From: Eumeta japonica
Lineage: Eukaryota > Arthropoda > Insecta > Lepidoptera > Psychidae
Reading direction: 5' to 3'
Assembly (NCBI GenBank): GCA_005406025.1
Contig: BGZK01000869.1
Span: forward strand, 124,001-188,000
DNA length: 64,000 nt
Shown here: piece after piece, positions 21,508-31,865 of the stretch
Layout: each line of letters opens with the position of its first letter
Position numbering within the stretch: position 1 is the stretch's first letter
Program-made: the position numbers and the translations under genes
The notes under the pieces: model-generated
The model's input: only the letters and a program-made list of their open reading frames with translations
What the model was told of the DNA's origin: nothing
The model's database searches: none

Positions 21508-22746
21508 CTAGCTGCACCCCGCGGTTTCACCCGCGTGGTGATGGAAAATTATGATAATGATGATAGAAAGCGTTTTATTTTTTTTTTCAATTTTTCAATG
21601 GTTTTATTTTATTTTGTTATTTGGGACGGAGACAAATCCAACAAATTAAAAATGAAAATTGGTCCAGCTATTCTCCAGTGATAAATGTTCGTACAATTAT
21701 ATTGTGTAATGAATGTAAATTTGAATTAAGTATTTTTTATGATGATCTTATTAATATGTATTATAGGTATTATAAACGCTATAGTTTGTAAGGATAGATA
21801 GGTACGAAAGTATATGATAATTTTTAGCTTCCCGCTAAGAAAATTGAAAATTTTCTAAAATTTTCGGGAAGTTATTGGTTTCACTCCATTTTGCAAAAAT
21901 CGAGTTCTCATCAGATCTCGACGTTCTGAGGGTCTAGGAAACTTCCTTGATCATCCCTGAGATGATGTCCGTATGTCTGTGTGGATGTGTGTGTAAGTGT
22001 GTGTATGTGTGGATGTATGTAAACCTCTTATAACTTTTAAACGGCTTGATTGAATCGAGCCCACTAAACGGCGTTCTAAAGAGTTTCTCCAAACTTAGAT
22101 TTCCTGAAAGTTTGGGTCGATTTGGACTCGTAGATTTTGAGAATTTTTTTCAAAATAACTTTAAAATGGCTTGACCGATCAATTCCAAAATCTAATCAGC
22201 TCTTAACCTATTGAAAACACTTCGATTGCCGCAAACCAAGTCAAAATCGATTCGTTTGCGAGAAATCGTTGTCAAAAAAATCGAAACAAACCGTTTTTTT
22301 TAAATAACTACGAAACGGCTTGACCGATTGATTCTAAAATCTAACCAGTTCATGACCCTGTAAAAACACGTCGATTGCCGCAAACCGGGTTAAAATCGGT
22401 TGATTTGTTCGTGAAAAATCATTGTCAACAGAAATCAAAGAAAACTATATTTTCTAATTTCCTCGAAATTTTTTATCTTGTGAATAAGTACCACCGATTT
22501 TTTACTCAAAAAATTGCATCAAATCCAGTAAAATATAGAGTGTTTCGAACTCGAAATTAGCGGGAAGTTTCAAGATTGGCCTACAGGATCAACCGCTTTT
22601 CTAATTTTTTTTTAAGAAAAAGTATCTTATGTTACTTCTAATACCTTCAAGAGTATATGTACAAAATTTCATGATAACCGGTTGATTAGTTTTGGCGTTA
22701 AAGCGTAACAAACAAACTTACATTCACATTTAAAATATTAGTATGA
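21508..22746 (-). mobile_element. Helitron (nonautonomous), with nested insertion
   Basis: Read on the minus strand the 5' end is TCATACTAATATTTTAAATG (to 22,746) next to A. The 3' end is a hairpin, CGCGGGTGAAACCGCG, then GGGTGCAGCTAG next to T (21,508). TC start, CTAG end, 3' hairpin and A|T target are the Helitron hallmarks. It encodes no RepHel protein. Inside it a separate element with TTCCCGCTAA inverted ends occupies about 21,829-22,570. The best-preserved Helitron of the window. Confidence 0.75.
21829..22570. mobile_element. Nested TIR element with TTCCCGCTAA ends
   Basis: Left end AGCTTCCCGCTAAGAAAATT, right end GAAATTAGCGGGAAGTTTC: an inverted repeat of 11-12 bp (CTTCCCGCTAA). Inside are a GTGTGTATGTGTGGATGT run at about 21,980-22,018 and two imperfect direct copies of a roughly 150-bp unit (about 22,150-22,295 and 22,297-22,440), each with GGCTTGACCGAT and CGATTGCCGCAAACC. 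A 61-codon frame at 22,375-22,560 is not a known protein. No transposase. Likely a MITE-like element inserted into the Helitron. Confidence 0.6.
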
Positions 22747-23488
22747 TTACGAAACTATCTCTTTCCCGTTTTGAATCCCGATCCGCTTGCAATTCAAATC
22801 ACGTACCGGTGAAAAACTTTATTCTTTCTTAAACATAAAAATTACCAATAACCAATCGGTATATAAAACTAAGGTATTCGAGCAGCCGGTAGCTAAAGAA
22901 GATGCTTAGGAACTCGCGGATAAAAACTGGTGTATACAAAACCTGGCTAGATAAATATTTCGATATTAAAAAGATTCATAATAATCGGGCCAATCGGACA
23001 AAAATCGGTTCGTTTTTACATTTATACCTCGATATTTAGCGATTTATAAATAGACAAACGAACTGGCAGACATACAGACAGATAGAAATTGTGTTGTACT
23101 ATACATAAGAATACATTTTGTTTTAGTACCTAGAGAAAAATTTTAATAACGCACTGCTGACTTCTCTGGGGTTGTTAGTATCCATGAGCAACGGTGACTA
23201 CCTACTCTCTGACGGCTTACCTGCTTGTTTGCCGCTTTAAAATGTTATATACGAAAAAGCTAGTTGAAAGCTAATGCTTACCTGACTGCGGAATTAAATG
23301 GACGTCCCCATTCGTGCACGCAATATGCCGCTCGCTTTATTGCAAGTCGTTATTTATGCACATTTTTAACGAATAAAAATTGGACATTTTTGAATAAAGA
23401 AACCATATGCTTTTTTTTCAAGATTTTTGTAATAAAAAATATTTAAATGGTTTGAGAAAGAAAGGTACGTGATGGCAATGGATCGTTC
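22747..23488. other. Noncoding stretch
   Basis: Starts with a short GAATCCCGATCCGC seed beside the Helitron. CAGACATACAGACAGATAG at 23,069-23,087 is typical of repeat tails. Two minus-strand GTAAGC donor-like sequences (near 23,220 and 23,280) lack pyrimidine tracts. Nothing else. Confidence 0.4.
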
Positions 23489-23558
23489 TTTAGGCAAACA
23501 GCATTGTGGCAGTCGTGTGCTATGTAGCACACGACTGCCATAATGCTATTTGCCTAAA
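23489..23558. repeat. 70-nt near-perfect hairpin
   Basis: Arms of 34 nt (23,489-23,522 and 23,525-23,558), 32 of 34 complementary, separated by TG. The arm begins TTTAGGCAAA and centres on GGCAGTCGTGTGCTA. As RNA the two differences are one C/A mismatch and one G-U pair. It could be a tiny foldback element or an RNA hairpin; the very short loop argues against a standard microRNA precursor. Confidence 0.8.
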
Positions 23559-24829
23559 TTATTTGAATATTCAATAAAGTGATGGGATCGTACGAAATCT
23601 GTAGATATCCAAAAACCTACTTAAGTCGCGGGGATGAAGTTAAATTCAGTTAATAAACAAAGAGTTTTACTACCCAAACGGTCACATCTGTGTATATCGA
23701 CGCATTGAGAGGAACTCTTGGCACACTTAATTAGAGACGACGTCGAAATGGAAGTCTGAACATAGTGGGCGCGCCTTGGCGGCGGGAGGGAGGTTGGGGC
23801 GACGACTTAGTGCGAAGGGAAGCCGACTAGGAGATCGACGCCATCTCAGAACTTTATATGCCGATATCATGATGCAACGTCACAAACAATGCTCTATCTA
23901 TTTATAAGTGAATACGCTTGTATTTGGATTATATACATAAACTCTCGATATATTTAAATGCAAATATTACAAAAAAAAGCTATTACAAATATTATTTACT
24001 GGTAACTATTGATAATGTATATTTGTCGATCGTATTTTCGAAATTTAAAAAACTATAGTCCACCTATTGCTTTTGATTTAACAAAGAATAAAATACGTTA
24101 TTGCGCTGTACATTACGTTAATGGTTTTAAGAGAAACCAGATTTGAAAATTTTTATTTCTAGTGTTTATTTAGAAAGTTTGTTTACATCTTCAGTCGGAG
24201 ACCTGGTAATCCTCTGTCTGCTTCTCTTCAATATTCCGGGAATCAATGAATCGCATGCGACTGAAACATCTCTACTTTCATAACATGTTCTATTGATTTA
24301 ATTGGGACGACACAACGGAACAGGTCAAGTAAAATTTTGGCCTTTTCCCGACAAATTACCCACTGTAATAGCGTTGTCGTATCTCCGAAGGAGTTTTTGA
24401 TGCCCGCCTTCGGTACGCTCACACACACTCATGTGGAACCCAAATTGACAGCCCATACTCGAAAATTGCAATCATTGTCTTTAAGTTTGGCAATTGAAAT
24501 TGGATCGGGCCCATTTAGGAGCACCATACGGTCGACGGACGTCCCGTTTTCGACTCATGGTTATATAACCGTACTTGTCACTAGCTCAGATATTGCATTC
24601 GTTTTTTTTTCTTTCTCTATTATTTTTGTCATTTGAAAGTTCGGTCATGATCTATGCGAGTCTTTCTGTACGTCTATGATTTTGCGGAGCGTTCACCCTG
24701 AAAATTATTGTTTGTGTCGCCGCTGATATGATCACGTTTACGGTGTACCTATGTATAGGACGTTCACAAACGAGTTTATCTACTGCCACAAGTTTTCTCG
24801 AATGATAACAGTTCGTGGCTGGCCTACAT
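23559..24829. other. Noncoding stretch with a small GC patch
   Basis: A GC-rich patch lies at about 23,768-23,850 (GGGCGCGCCTTGGCGGCGGG). An open frame at 24,337-24,636 (99 codons) and its minus shadow show no recognised motif. Otherwise nothing. Confidence 0.4.
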
Positions 24830-24923
24830 TAGACTTTTAAGTCATATAAGACTTACATTTATACATTTAAACTACACTAGATTTTTAAGACATATAAGAC
24901 CTACGGCTACCGATTTAAACGAT
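24830..24923 (+). repeat. 48-bp tandem duplication
   Basis: TAGACTTTTAAGTCATATAA at 24,830 and TAGATTTTTAAGACATATAA at 24,878 start two adjacent diverged copies, each followed by GACyTAC and ATTTAAAC. Confidence 0.7.
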
Positions 24924-25129
24924 AATCTACTACTAGTATACATGGCCTCGTTACATAATGAGTATTTGAAATGCGTCTGTATTACCCGCGTACGCTTTTT
25001 GTTTCATCAAGTAGTAGGAGGAGATCGATTTTTGCATCTATTGTATTCTACCTAATATGGAAATAATATGATTTTCAATATCCTTTGATGGAGCGTTTAC
25101 AGTCGTTCGTTGAAAGTTTATCTAAGACG
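24924..25129. other. Noncoding stretch
   Basis: Spacer, nothing recognised. Confidence 0.4.
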
Positions 25130-25345
25130 AGTGTGTAGCCCGGCGAGCGCGGCTGGAGCGCAGCCAACCGCTCAGTCTATATGAGCTGCACGGCCGCTTT
25201 CTATATATTCATCTACGACGGCCGCCCCGCGTGCGCCGGCGAGCGGCCGCACCGCGCTCCGTGCTCATGCTGATAGTCTCTCGTGACACTCCAAAGCGAA
25301 CGGTGCGTTAATATTCCGCAGACGTGGCTCCGTCCACGCCGGCCC
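25130..25345. promoter_or_regulatory. GC-rich island
   Basis: CpG-dense with GCCCGGCGAGCGCGGCTGG, GACGGCCGCCCCGCGTGCGC and GCGGCCGCACC. AT-rich inserts TATATGAGCTGC and CTATATATTCATC separate the GC blocks. The minus strand has a 66-codon frame (25,213-25,413) without a recognised motif. A regulatory or promoter island is plausible. Confidence 0.3.
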
Positions 25346-25765
25346 ACTGGATTGTTTATGACTAAGTAGTTGTTTTCTAACTTATGGGCTCTCGTAACCG
25401 AATAACTTGACAAATTGTAATAGCTTTGCTAGAATTTCTTAGTTCTATCTGTTATTTAGAAGTATTGAGTATTTGTAATGAATCTACATATTCTCATATA
25501 ATCTACATACGAAAAGAAGTTATATGGCAAGGTCTATTATACGGTCTCTAAATACCTCATTGAAAAAAAACCCATGGGATTGATATGGTCGGTTATGAGG
25601 TGCTTTTATGTATAAGAATAAATTATTAATTAAATAATACTTTGTATTTACGACAAAAAAGGCAATCCTTGAGTTTCTTGTTCATTCTTTTTAAGTAAAA
25701 TTGCATTTGGAATGGGTGGTAATGTCAATTCGAAAACAATTTGTTAATGACGTATTTAAAGTGTA
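25346..25765. other. Noncoding AT-rich stretch
   Basis: Nothing recognised. Confidence 0.4.
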
Positions 25766-25810
25766 ATTCTATTTCTTACGAAATAAAGATGTTTTTGATT
25801 TGATTTGATG
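25766..25810 (+). mobile_element. LINE 3' tail fragment
   Basis: GAAATAAAGATGTTTTTGAT followed by TTGATTTGATG: a polyadenylation-like AATAAA and a TTGAT tandem tail. This is the usual ending of some lepidopteran jockey-like LINEs. Only the tail is visible, so the assignment is modest. Confidence 0.45.
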
Positions 25811-26934
25811 AATCTGTCAAGCTTGCTAACTTTGGAATCAATATTCTATTCAAAGTTAGATTCTGCCTAATTTTTTTTATATTTGCACGTTCATTATTAA
25901 AATAAATTTGGTAACGATTGGATCACAAGAAATTTTGTTTTAGTTTTTTGACAATTTTGTGTTATGTTATCTTTTTAAGTTATTTTTTTTTTCCTTTGGC
26001 GTAGCATGAAACTACCAATAGATATCTGCTAAAGCTTTATCACATGACCGTCCCCATCGATTCACCAGTAGTCATTCGACTATATTAGTTAGTGCTACCC
26101 GTACGAAGTAGGGCCGGTCGATGATATGCCATAAAACACAATGGATATTTAATTGTTTTTACGTAAATAACAATTTTTAACATTAATATTTGAAGCGCCC
26201 TCGTACGCCGGAATCTCTTTAATTTTTTTCCGTATCGGATGGTGTTTCTGTTTCACATTTCGTTTTCAAATGACAAGAGACCTAATTTGAAGGCCCCATC
26301 AAAAACATGGTGACAGTGGACAAAACATAAATTTAAATCTGTAATAGAGCTCTCGTCAGTTAAAGTTTACGTCATGTCGGATAAGTGCAAATGACCAAAA
26401 TCTCAGTTTTCAACTCGAACTACCGGATCACTTTAATAGCGTACACGAATGCAAAACCGAGGGCAGGATGACTAGTTTATTTATGTACTTATGAAAACTG
26501 TTCTTGCAATCGAATCAAAATCGTTTAAGATTATAACTTGACCATAAATGGACGACAACGACTTTCAAATACTGTAAAAATCAATGGAGCAAAAAGAGAT
26601 ATGATGTTGCAGTCTTAAGTTGAAATTGGAAATTATGTACATATCAATAAAAAATTGACCTTGTCATACGCAAGTTTTGTACAGTTTTTACCGAAGAGAG
26701 GGTAGCGAAATAATGGTTTTGGATTCTTTAATATGTTAATACTGTGTTCAAGAAGTAACTTTTATATTTGCAGTATTTGACTTTCACATACAGAGTTAAA
26801 CACTTAAAGTGTAACCCTCTTCATTTAAAATAAAAGACGCAATGATAGGACGACCGAGAACTAGAGGACAATGATGACCGCAACAACCTTACGAATACGA
26901 CGTTTATTGTAAGGGTTATCGTCAACGACTAGTC
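25811..26934. other. Noncoding AT-rich stretch
   Basis: 1.1 kb without recognised gene or repeat. Confidence 0.45.
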
Positions 26935-27245
26935 CTCTGTGCACGGCCGCACGCCACTAGCGGTCTAAGTGCGTCGCGAGACAAGAGTTAACTACCGATC
27001 TGTAAGCCTTTCTATGTCGGCGACGATTTCGCCATACTCCAGGTACATCGCTTATGTAAGACGGGAAGTTCAGGTACTAGAAGATGTAACGCTCTATCCC
27101 TAGTAAATTGGAGCCTAACAAGCGTACAAAACGAATCGCGCCCGCCGGCCGGCCGCGCCGCCGCTCCGCTAATGAGTTGCGTGCTCCTTAACGCCCTCCT
27201 TAATACCCTAACGGCCTCCTTGGTAATTACACCTATCTCCTTAGG
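26935..27245. promoter_or_regulatory. GC-rich island with TAAT-core block
   Basis: GC blocks GTGCACGGCCGCACGCC and GCGCCCGCCGGCCGGCCGCG, then CGCTAATGAGTTGCG, three CTCCTTAA/CCTCCTTGG repeats and GGTAATTACACC at 27,222-27,233. The repeated CTCCTT and homeodomain-like cores suggest a regulatory element. CCAGGTACAT at 27,039 is a weak splice-like site. Confidence 0.3.
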
Positions 27246-27759
27246 GATGTGTATAAAACATTAACTTGACACAAATTTAACCTTACTAACTTACTGCAGA
27301 AAGTAAAACTATAAAGAAGTGCTACTTACCGTTATTTTCGTGACGTGTTTGTTAGCTCACTTTCTTCTCTGTCTGTTTTTCTGTTTGTTTGATTACCAGT
27401 TCAGTGGAATTATACAAACGATTTTAAACGAAATTCCCGATCAACTAATGACACACTTTAAACATATCCAGAATTGAATAACAATGCAACAAAACGTGGA
27501 AGAAGAACATTACTGAAATTTCGAACACAGTTCGGGAGTTAATAAAAAAGAAGTAGCACAAGCAAATTGAATTCGCTGTACTATTGAAAATTTTACCTAT
27601 AACGATATAATTTTAAGTGCAAAATTTCACACATGCGACATTAAAAACCAGAAAATAATAAAGCAAACAAAGAGATAATATAATAATAATGTATGTTAGT
27701 CAATATATAGGTATATTAAGATATCTCATATATTGTTATAATGAAACAACTTATGTAAA
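27246..27759. other. Noncoding AT-rich stretch
   Basis: Nothing recognised. Confidence 0.4.
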
Positions 27760-27960
27760 ACATGGAAACCACCATCAAAAAATTATCAAAATAATTCATT
27801 GTTTTTGGAGTCGGTCTTAGCTAAAGGTACATAGGAACGAGCGTGTCTTCGCTTTCTACCATTGATATTCCTTTTAGTCAACATTTTAAGTCTTGTATTT
27901 ATGTTTATGCACTATGATTATTATTTTGGTTTGGCCTGCTTTAGTAGGATCTGATTTCAA
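27760..27960 (+). repeat. Dispersed repeat with TTTTTGGAGTCGGT, copy 1
   Basis: TTGTTTTTGGAGTCGGT at 27,799-27,815, then about 120 bp of weaker similarity to 42,355-42,500 ending in CTGCTTTAG. This GGAGTCGGT/GAAGTCGGT motif is common in lepidopteran repeats. The class is unknown. Confidence 0.5.
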
Positions 27961-28699
27961 ATGCAACTAATGAGTTTTCATAAATTTTTGAATTCGGTTT
28001 TTATTATTATATTTCGTTTTGTAAGAATAATCTTACTCAACATTTCTTAATGATTGGATTATCAAACCGTCTAATTTACCTATATTTTGCTCGTAAATTA
28101 CTAGTTCAAGTATAAATATATTTTTAAATAAAGTGGAAAACCAGTTACCTATACCTGCTTACTTACTTACTTACTTTACTTAAACCTACCCTTACTTTTC
28201 CGATGGCGCTGATAATCATTTTAGAATGTATAATTGGAGTGCCACCGCTCTCGGACACAGTATTGTTAAGCCATTGATTGGATTTGTTGGTTTTCGTGAC
28301 CGTTGAGTTTTCAATTTTTTCTAAATTTGATTGGAATCGTAATTCAATCAAAGTATTAGGACGTAGTAAGTGAGCAGTAATGTAAATTGCCGTGCTATAC
28401 AACCAAGAAACGATTGAACCGGTTTCGATAAAAAGATACGTGATTATGTCTGAAAATATAGCGCAATTTCAAAAATCAGCGGTCACGTTCCTTGAGAAGT
28501 GAAAATCATATGACAAACGTATGAATATAATTTAATACAACTTACACAAAAATGTATATGGTATTTTGAAATCTATTTTCATACTGTAGAAAATAATTTA
28601 GGCTATCAAAATCGGTGAAAATGTATAACACAAATACATCCGCTCCAAAATATAAAATCGCCTCTTTTCTTTAAGACGGTTAATAAAATCGGAGCTTAC
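27961..28699. other. Noncoding stretch
   Basis: Contains the TTAC microsatellite listed separately and a 79-codon minus frame (28,163-28,402) without known motif. Confidence 0.4.
28158..28181 (+). repeat. (TTAC)n microsatellite
   Basis: About six TTAC/ACTT units with one interruption. Confidence 0.8.
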
Positions 28700-28870
28700 G
28701 CGTATCGATGCGACGCAGGGTTCAGACGTCGCCTTTACGAGGGCTCGCCTAGTCCGGTCGACGCGCATTACTCTGGCGAGATATTCTAATGTCGGGGCAC
28801 CCGCCGAGTCAGCGGCGGCCGACGCGCGCCGGCGCACGCCGGCAAAGCAAAAGTAAATCAGGAGTGAGGA
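28700..28870. promoter_or_regulatory. GC-rich island
   Basis: CpG-dense with GTCCGGTCGACGCGC, GCGGCGGCCGACGCGCGCC and GGCGCACGCCGGC. A minus frame (28,598-28,873, 91 codons) crosses the island but has no recognisable domain. Confidence 0.3.
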
Positions 28871-29099
28871 CAACGAGACTCAATTCGCACACGTAATTGA
28901 TCTGATTACACTTTAATCTATGTACGTAACGTTTTAATTTAAATACAAGAGCATGACGATCTTGCTATTCACGTGTAAGGTATATTGATCGAACATGTGA
29001 CTACTGTATGCAAAGATTTTATGCTATCTTGTGAGTAACTAGATCATAATCGTTTCTGGTTAGTCTAATACAACCTTTAAAAATAAGTAAACATAGGCG
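28871..29099. other. Noncoding stretch
   Basis: Spacer, nothing recognised. Confidence 0.4.
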
Positions 29100-29560
29100 T
29101 GTTTTAGTGTGCAGTACCCCGGTGTGCACGGGTCGCGAGACCCTGCGCCCAGTCCCACTGCCAGTCAATCACTGCATCACGTTAATAGATCGTTGTAGTG
29201 ATGGTTATTTATATTACTATAATTTTCCATTCGCGGCTTCCTCCCCTTGCACATAAAAGATTTATACACCCCCCATTAGGCCTTGGAGATAACCGTCGGC
29301 CACTTTAGTGCCTAACTATTAATCCATCGCCGGCGGCGGCTGCGGGGCTCGTTCCGGCGGCGCTTTGTTTGCGGCTAATCGTGTGGAAGCCGCCGCCCGC
29401 CGCCCGCCGCCCACCCCGCGCGCGCCCGCGGCGCTGACTCCGCCACGATCGATCTGAACGCCCGTTAATGGTGCCTTCATTCTGATGGAATTGCGCGGGT
29501 TGCTTTACGTGAGGTTGCTTATCGTGAGAATCCAAAATATTAACCATAAAGTTGTCCAGA
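29100..29560. promoter_or_regulatory. Long GC-rich block with homeodomain-type motifs
   Basis: The richest candidate regulatory block: GGTGTGCACGGGTCGCGAG; ATCACGTTAATAGATCG; GGTTATTTATATTAC; CATAAAAGATTTATAC (two posterior-Hox-like TTTATA/CATAAA sites); AACTATTAATCCATCG; a CpG-dense core at 29,320-29,460; CCCGTTAATGGTGCC; and ATATTAACCATAAAG. Unlike simple GC islands it alternates GC cores with TAAT and CATAAA sites. The 80-codon minus frame (29,305-29,547) is probably a by-product. Confidence 0.35.
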
Positions 29561-30345
29561 ATGGATTATGGAAGCTTTTATTGTTATTATTTAGCCAAAC
29601 AGACGTGTAGTAGTAAGTTAGAATGTTTATCCGAGGGCGTCGGCACGACTTCCACTCGGTGTAAAGGAATCGGAATCTCCCTTTGTCCGTCGATTGTTTA
29701 TTTAAGGTGTGGAGATTCATCCACGGATGCAATAGGTTGATAATCATTGAGAGAAGTATCTCTGTTACAAACAACAGCTGTGAGAGAACGTGTATTTATG
29801 AAACCACATAAATGTAATTTTCCAAGAAATGTGGCTATTTGTAAAAAAAAGCCCTTTTAATATGAATACATAAAAAAACAAATTTTGATCGAGAAGCCGG
29901 GTACACATATATTTCTTTAAGTAAACATGTTTTCCAATCGAAATATATTCGAGCATCAAAGGCTGTGTAGAATGTACTTCTTGTACTCGATATTTTTTTC
30001 TTTCCTATCAATACGCCGTTTCTAATAGAAAATTATTTTTTTTCTATGCTGCGCAAATAGAAATAAAGTCAGGACGGGCTGCTAGTAAATTATAAAAACT
30101 AAAATTTGATAAAACCAAATGTGCATGCCTTAAGCGCTCGTGCCATACGTATGTTATTTAAATTAGAGGTTTATGATAACATATGAGCCTTTCACCAAAA
30201 ATCCTCTTTTTTATTTTAGATTTTCAAATAGTTTTACAGTAAACTTGAATCGAAAAAAAGGATAGGTTATTTTTCGTATTTATTAAACATCATAAGCAAA
30301 ATTATATGTGTAGTTTAATGCATGATTTTTTTTACTTATAACGAG
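29561..30345. other. Noncoding stretch
   Basis: AT-rich. GGACGGGCTGCTAGT at 30,072-30,086 could be a worn Helitron CTAG end, but no hairpin or second end is seen. Confidence 0.35.
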
Positions 30346-30454
30346 AATGTTTCATATTACTATCGCCATCTGTTGGCAATTAAAAAAATAATCAACTTCA
30401 CGCTCAATTTATTTTTGTAATTGCCAACAGATGGCGGTAATAATACAAAACATT
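30346..30454. repeat. Inverted repeat with CGCCATCTGTTGGCAA arms
   Basis: Arms of about 45 bp (30,346-30,391 and 30,408-30,454) around a short AT-rich loop. Each arm contains CGCCATCTGTTGGCAATT and an AATGTTT/AAACATT end. The motif GCGCCATCTATTG at 60,121-60,134 is a related form. Probably a short foldback element. Confidence 0.7.
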
Positions 30455-31779
30455 CATCTTAACCGCCATTTATGCGAAGTGGCGGATCAAAACATGAATT
30501 GAAAGCCAGTTGAAAAATTGAGTTACAGCTAATCGGAATTATATTAAGCTGTGATTTTCAATACAGTTCTTCACAATCGATTTGATTGCTGTGATTGAAT
30601 AAAAAATTAAATTTAAAAGTTAAATAGTTTTTTAGTTATCGGGGTCACACCCAGTGTAGACGGGATTTTCAGGCGACAGTAGAAGTATACCTACGCTCGC
30701 GCTTAAGGCATGCAACATGAACTCGTACGACGTATTTGAAATTAATTATGCTTGACGGAAACAACAACTCCCATAATTACTACGACACTCGTCGACGACC
30801 GTCGTTTGAATATTCGTACCTAACATACGTCATTGTATCCAATAGGATGGATATACAATAGAGCACTCAAAAAGTACGTTCTAAATCAAGGGCCATTTTA
30901 CGTTTTGCTACGTTCTTTCATTTGAATGATCGAGTGTTTACTATCCCGAAGTGTTCGATGAAAAATGGTTAAATTAACCAATTTAAAAATACAACAAATC
31001 GATGTATTATCTTATTTTCAGTAGGTGAAATTAAGCGTGTTTGTGTTTGTAAATCTGCTACTGAAAAAACAGTGTTTTAGTAAACAAATTCATTGAATAT
31101 GCATTTAAAAACTGTCAGGCTTATTCGTTCCGTATATTGGCGTATTTCATGGTCAATAAATCGTAAGTAGGTAAATAACTTTTACCACTAAGGACTTACA
31201 CATGAATTCAATATCATGCTCGATACAAGTTATTTCTTTTTGAATTCGGTACGTAATTCGAGTTACATAAATGGGGACAAGTTTGTGTAACTATATAACT
31301 TTTTCGTTTTTGTTTCCAAGCGGCTGCACAACTTTGTCAATATATATTTTTTTTAATCTAATTGTAATTTACTCTGTACTAAGTACATTGCGTTAAATTT
31401 GACACCCATTAAACTTTAATACCTACTAAATTCCTTTCTTTAACCTACTAATTATTTTTTTTTGGATTGGTGAACTCGGTATGTACTAAATTCGATCCAA
31501 TCTATCAATTTAGTATCTTCTGAATCTTCTTCGATGCCAATGTATATTCTTTTTGGATACAAAATGCCCTCCAGTCCTGCCGGCGTGCGGCTATGCGGAA
31601 TAGCAGAGGTCGGGAAACGTAAATAATAAAGATTAAGTATTAACCGTTCGCAGAGACTTTATGCCGAGATTTTGTGTTTTCAAGGTGCCCCTTGAATATT
31701 CACAAAATAATTAGGCATAAAAACGTATTTAATTTCTAAGATAAGCTCCGAAAATGCTTGTGTTATCTGGTGTTTCAAA
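30455..31779. other. Noncoding AT-rich stretch
   Basis: 1.3 kb; nothing recognised. CTTATTTTCAGTAGGTGAAA at 31,013-31,032 is a moderate acceptor/donor pair. Confidence 0.4.
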
Positions 31780-31865
31780 GCGCCGCCCGCGCAGGACCAC
31801 AAAGGCGCGCCGACGACGCGGGCGGCGCGGTGCCACTTCTTTCGCCCCGACAGCGGTCCTCGGAT
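31780..31865. promoter_or_regulatory. Small GC-rich island
   Basis: AGCGCCGCCCGCGCAGG and CGACGACGCGGGCGGCGCGG. Overlapping open frames on both strands (31,680-31,972) follow from the composition and show no domain. Confidence 0.25.

Noticed and set aside
23489..23558. Calling the hairpin a microRNA gene
   Set aside because: The loop is only about two bases and I recognise no known microRNA sequence. Left as a hairpin.
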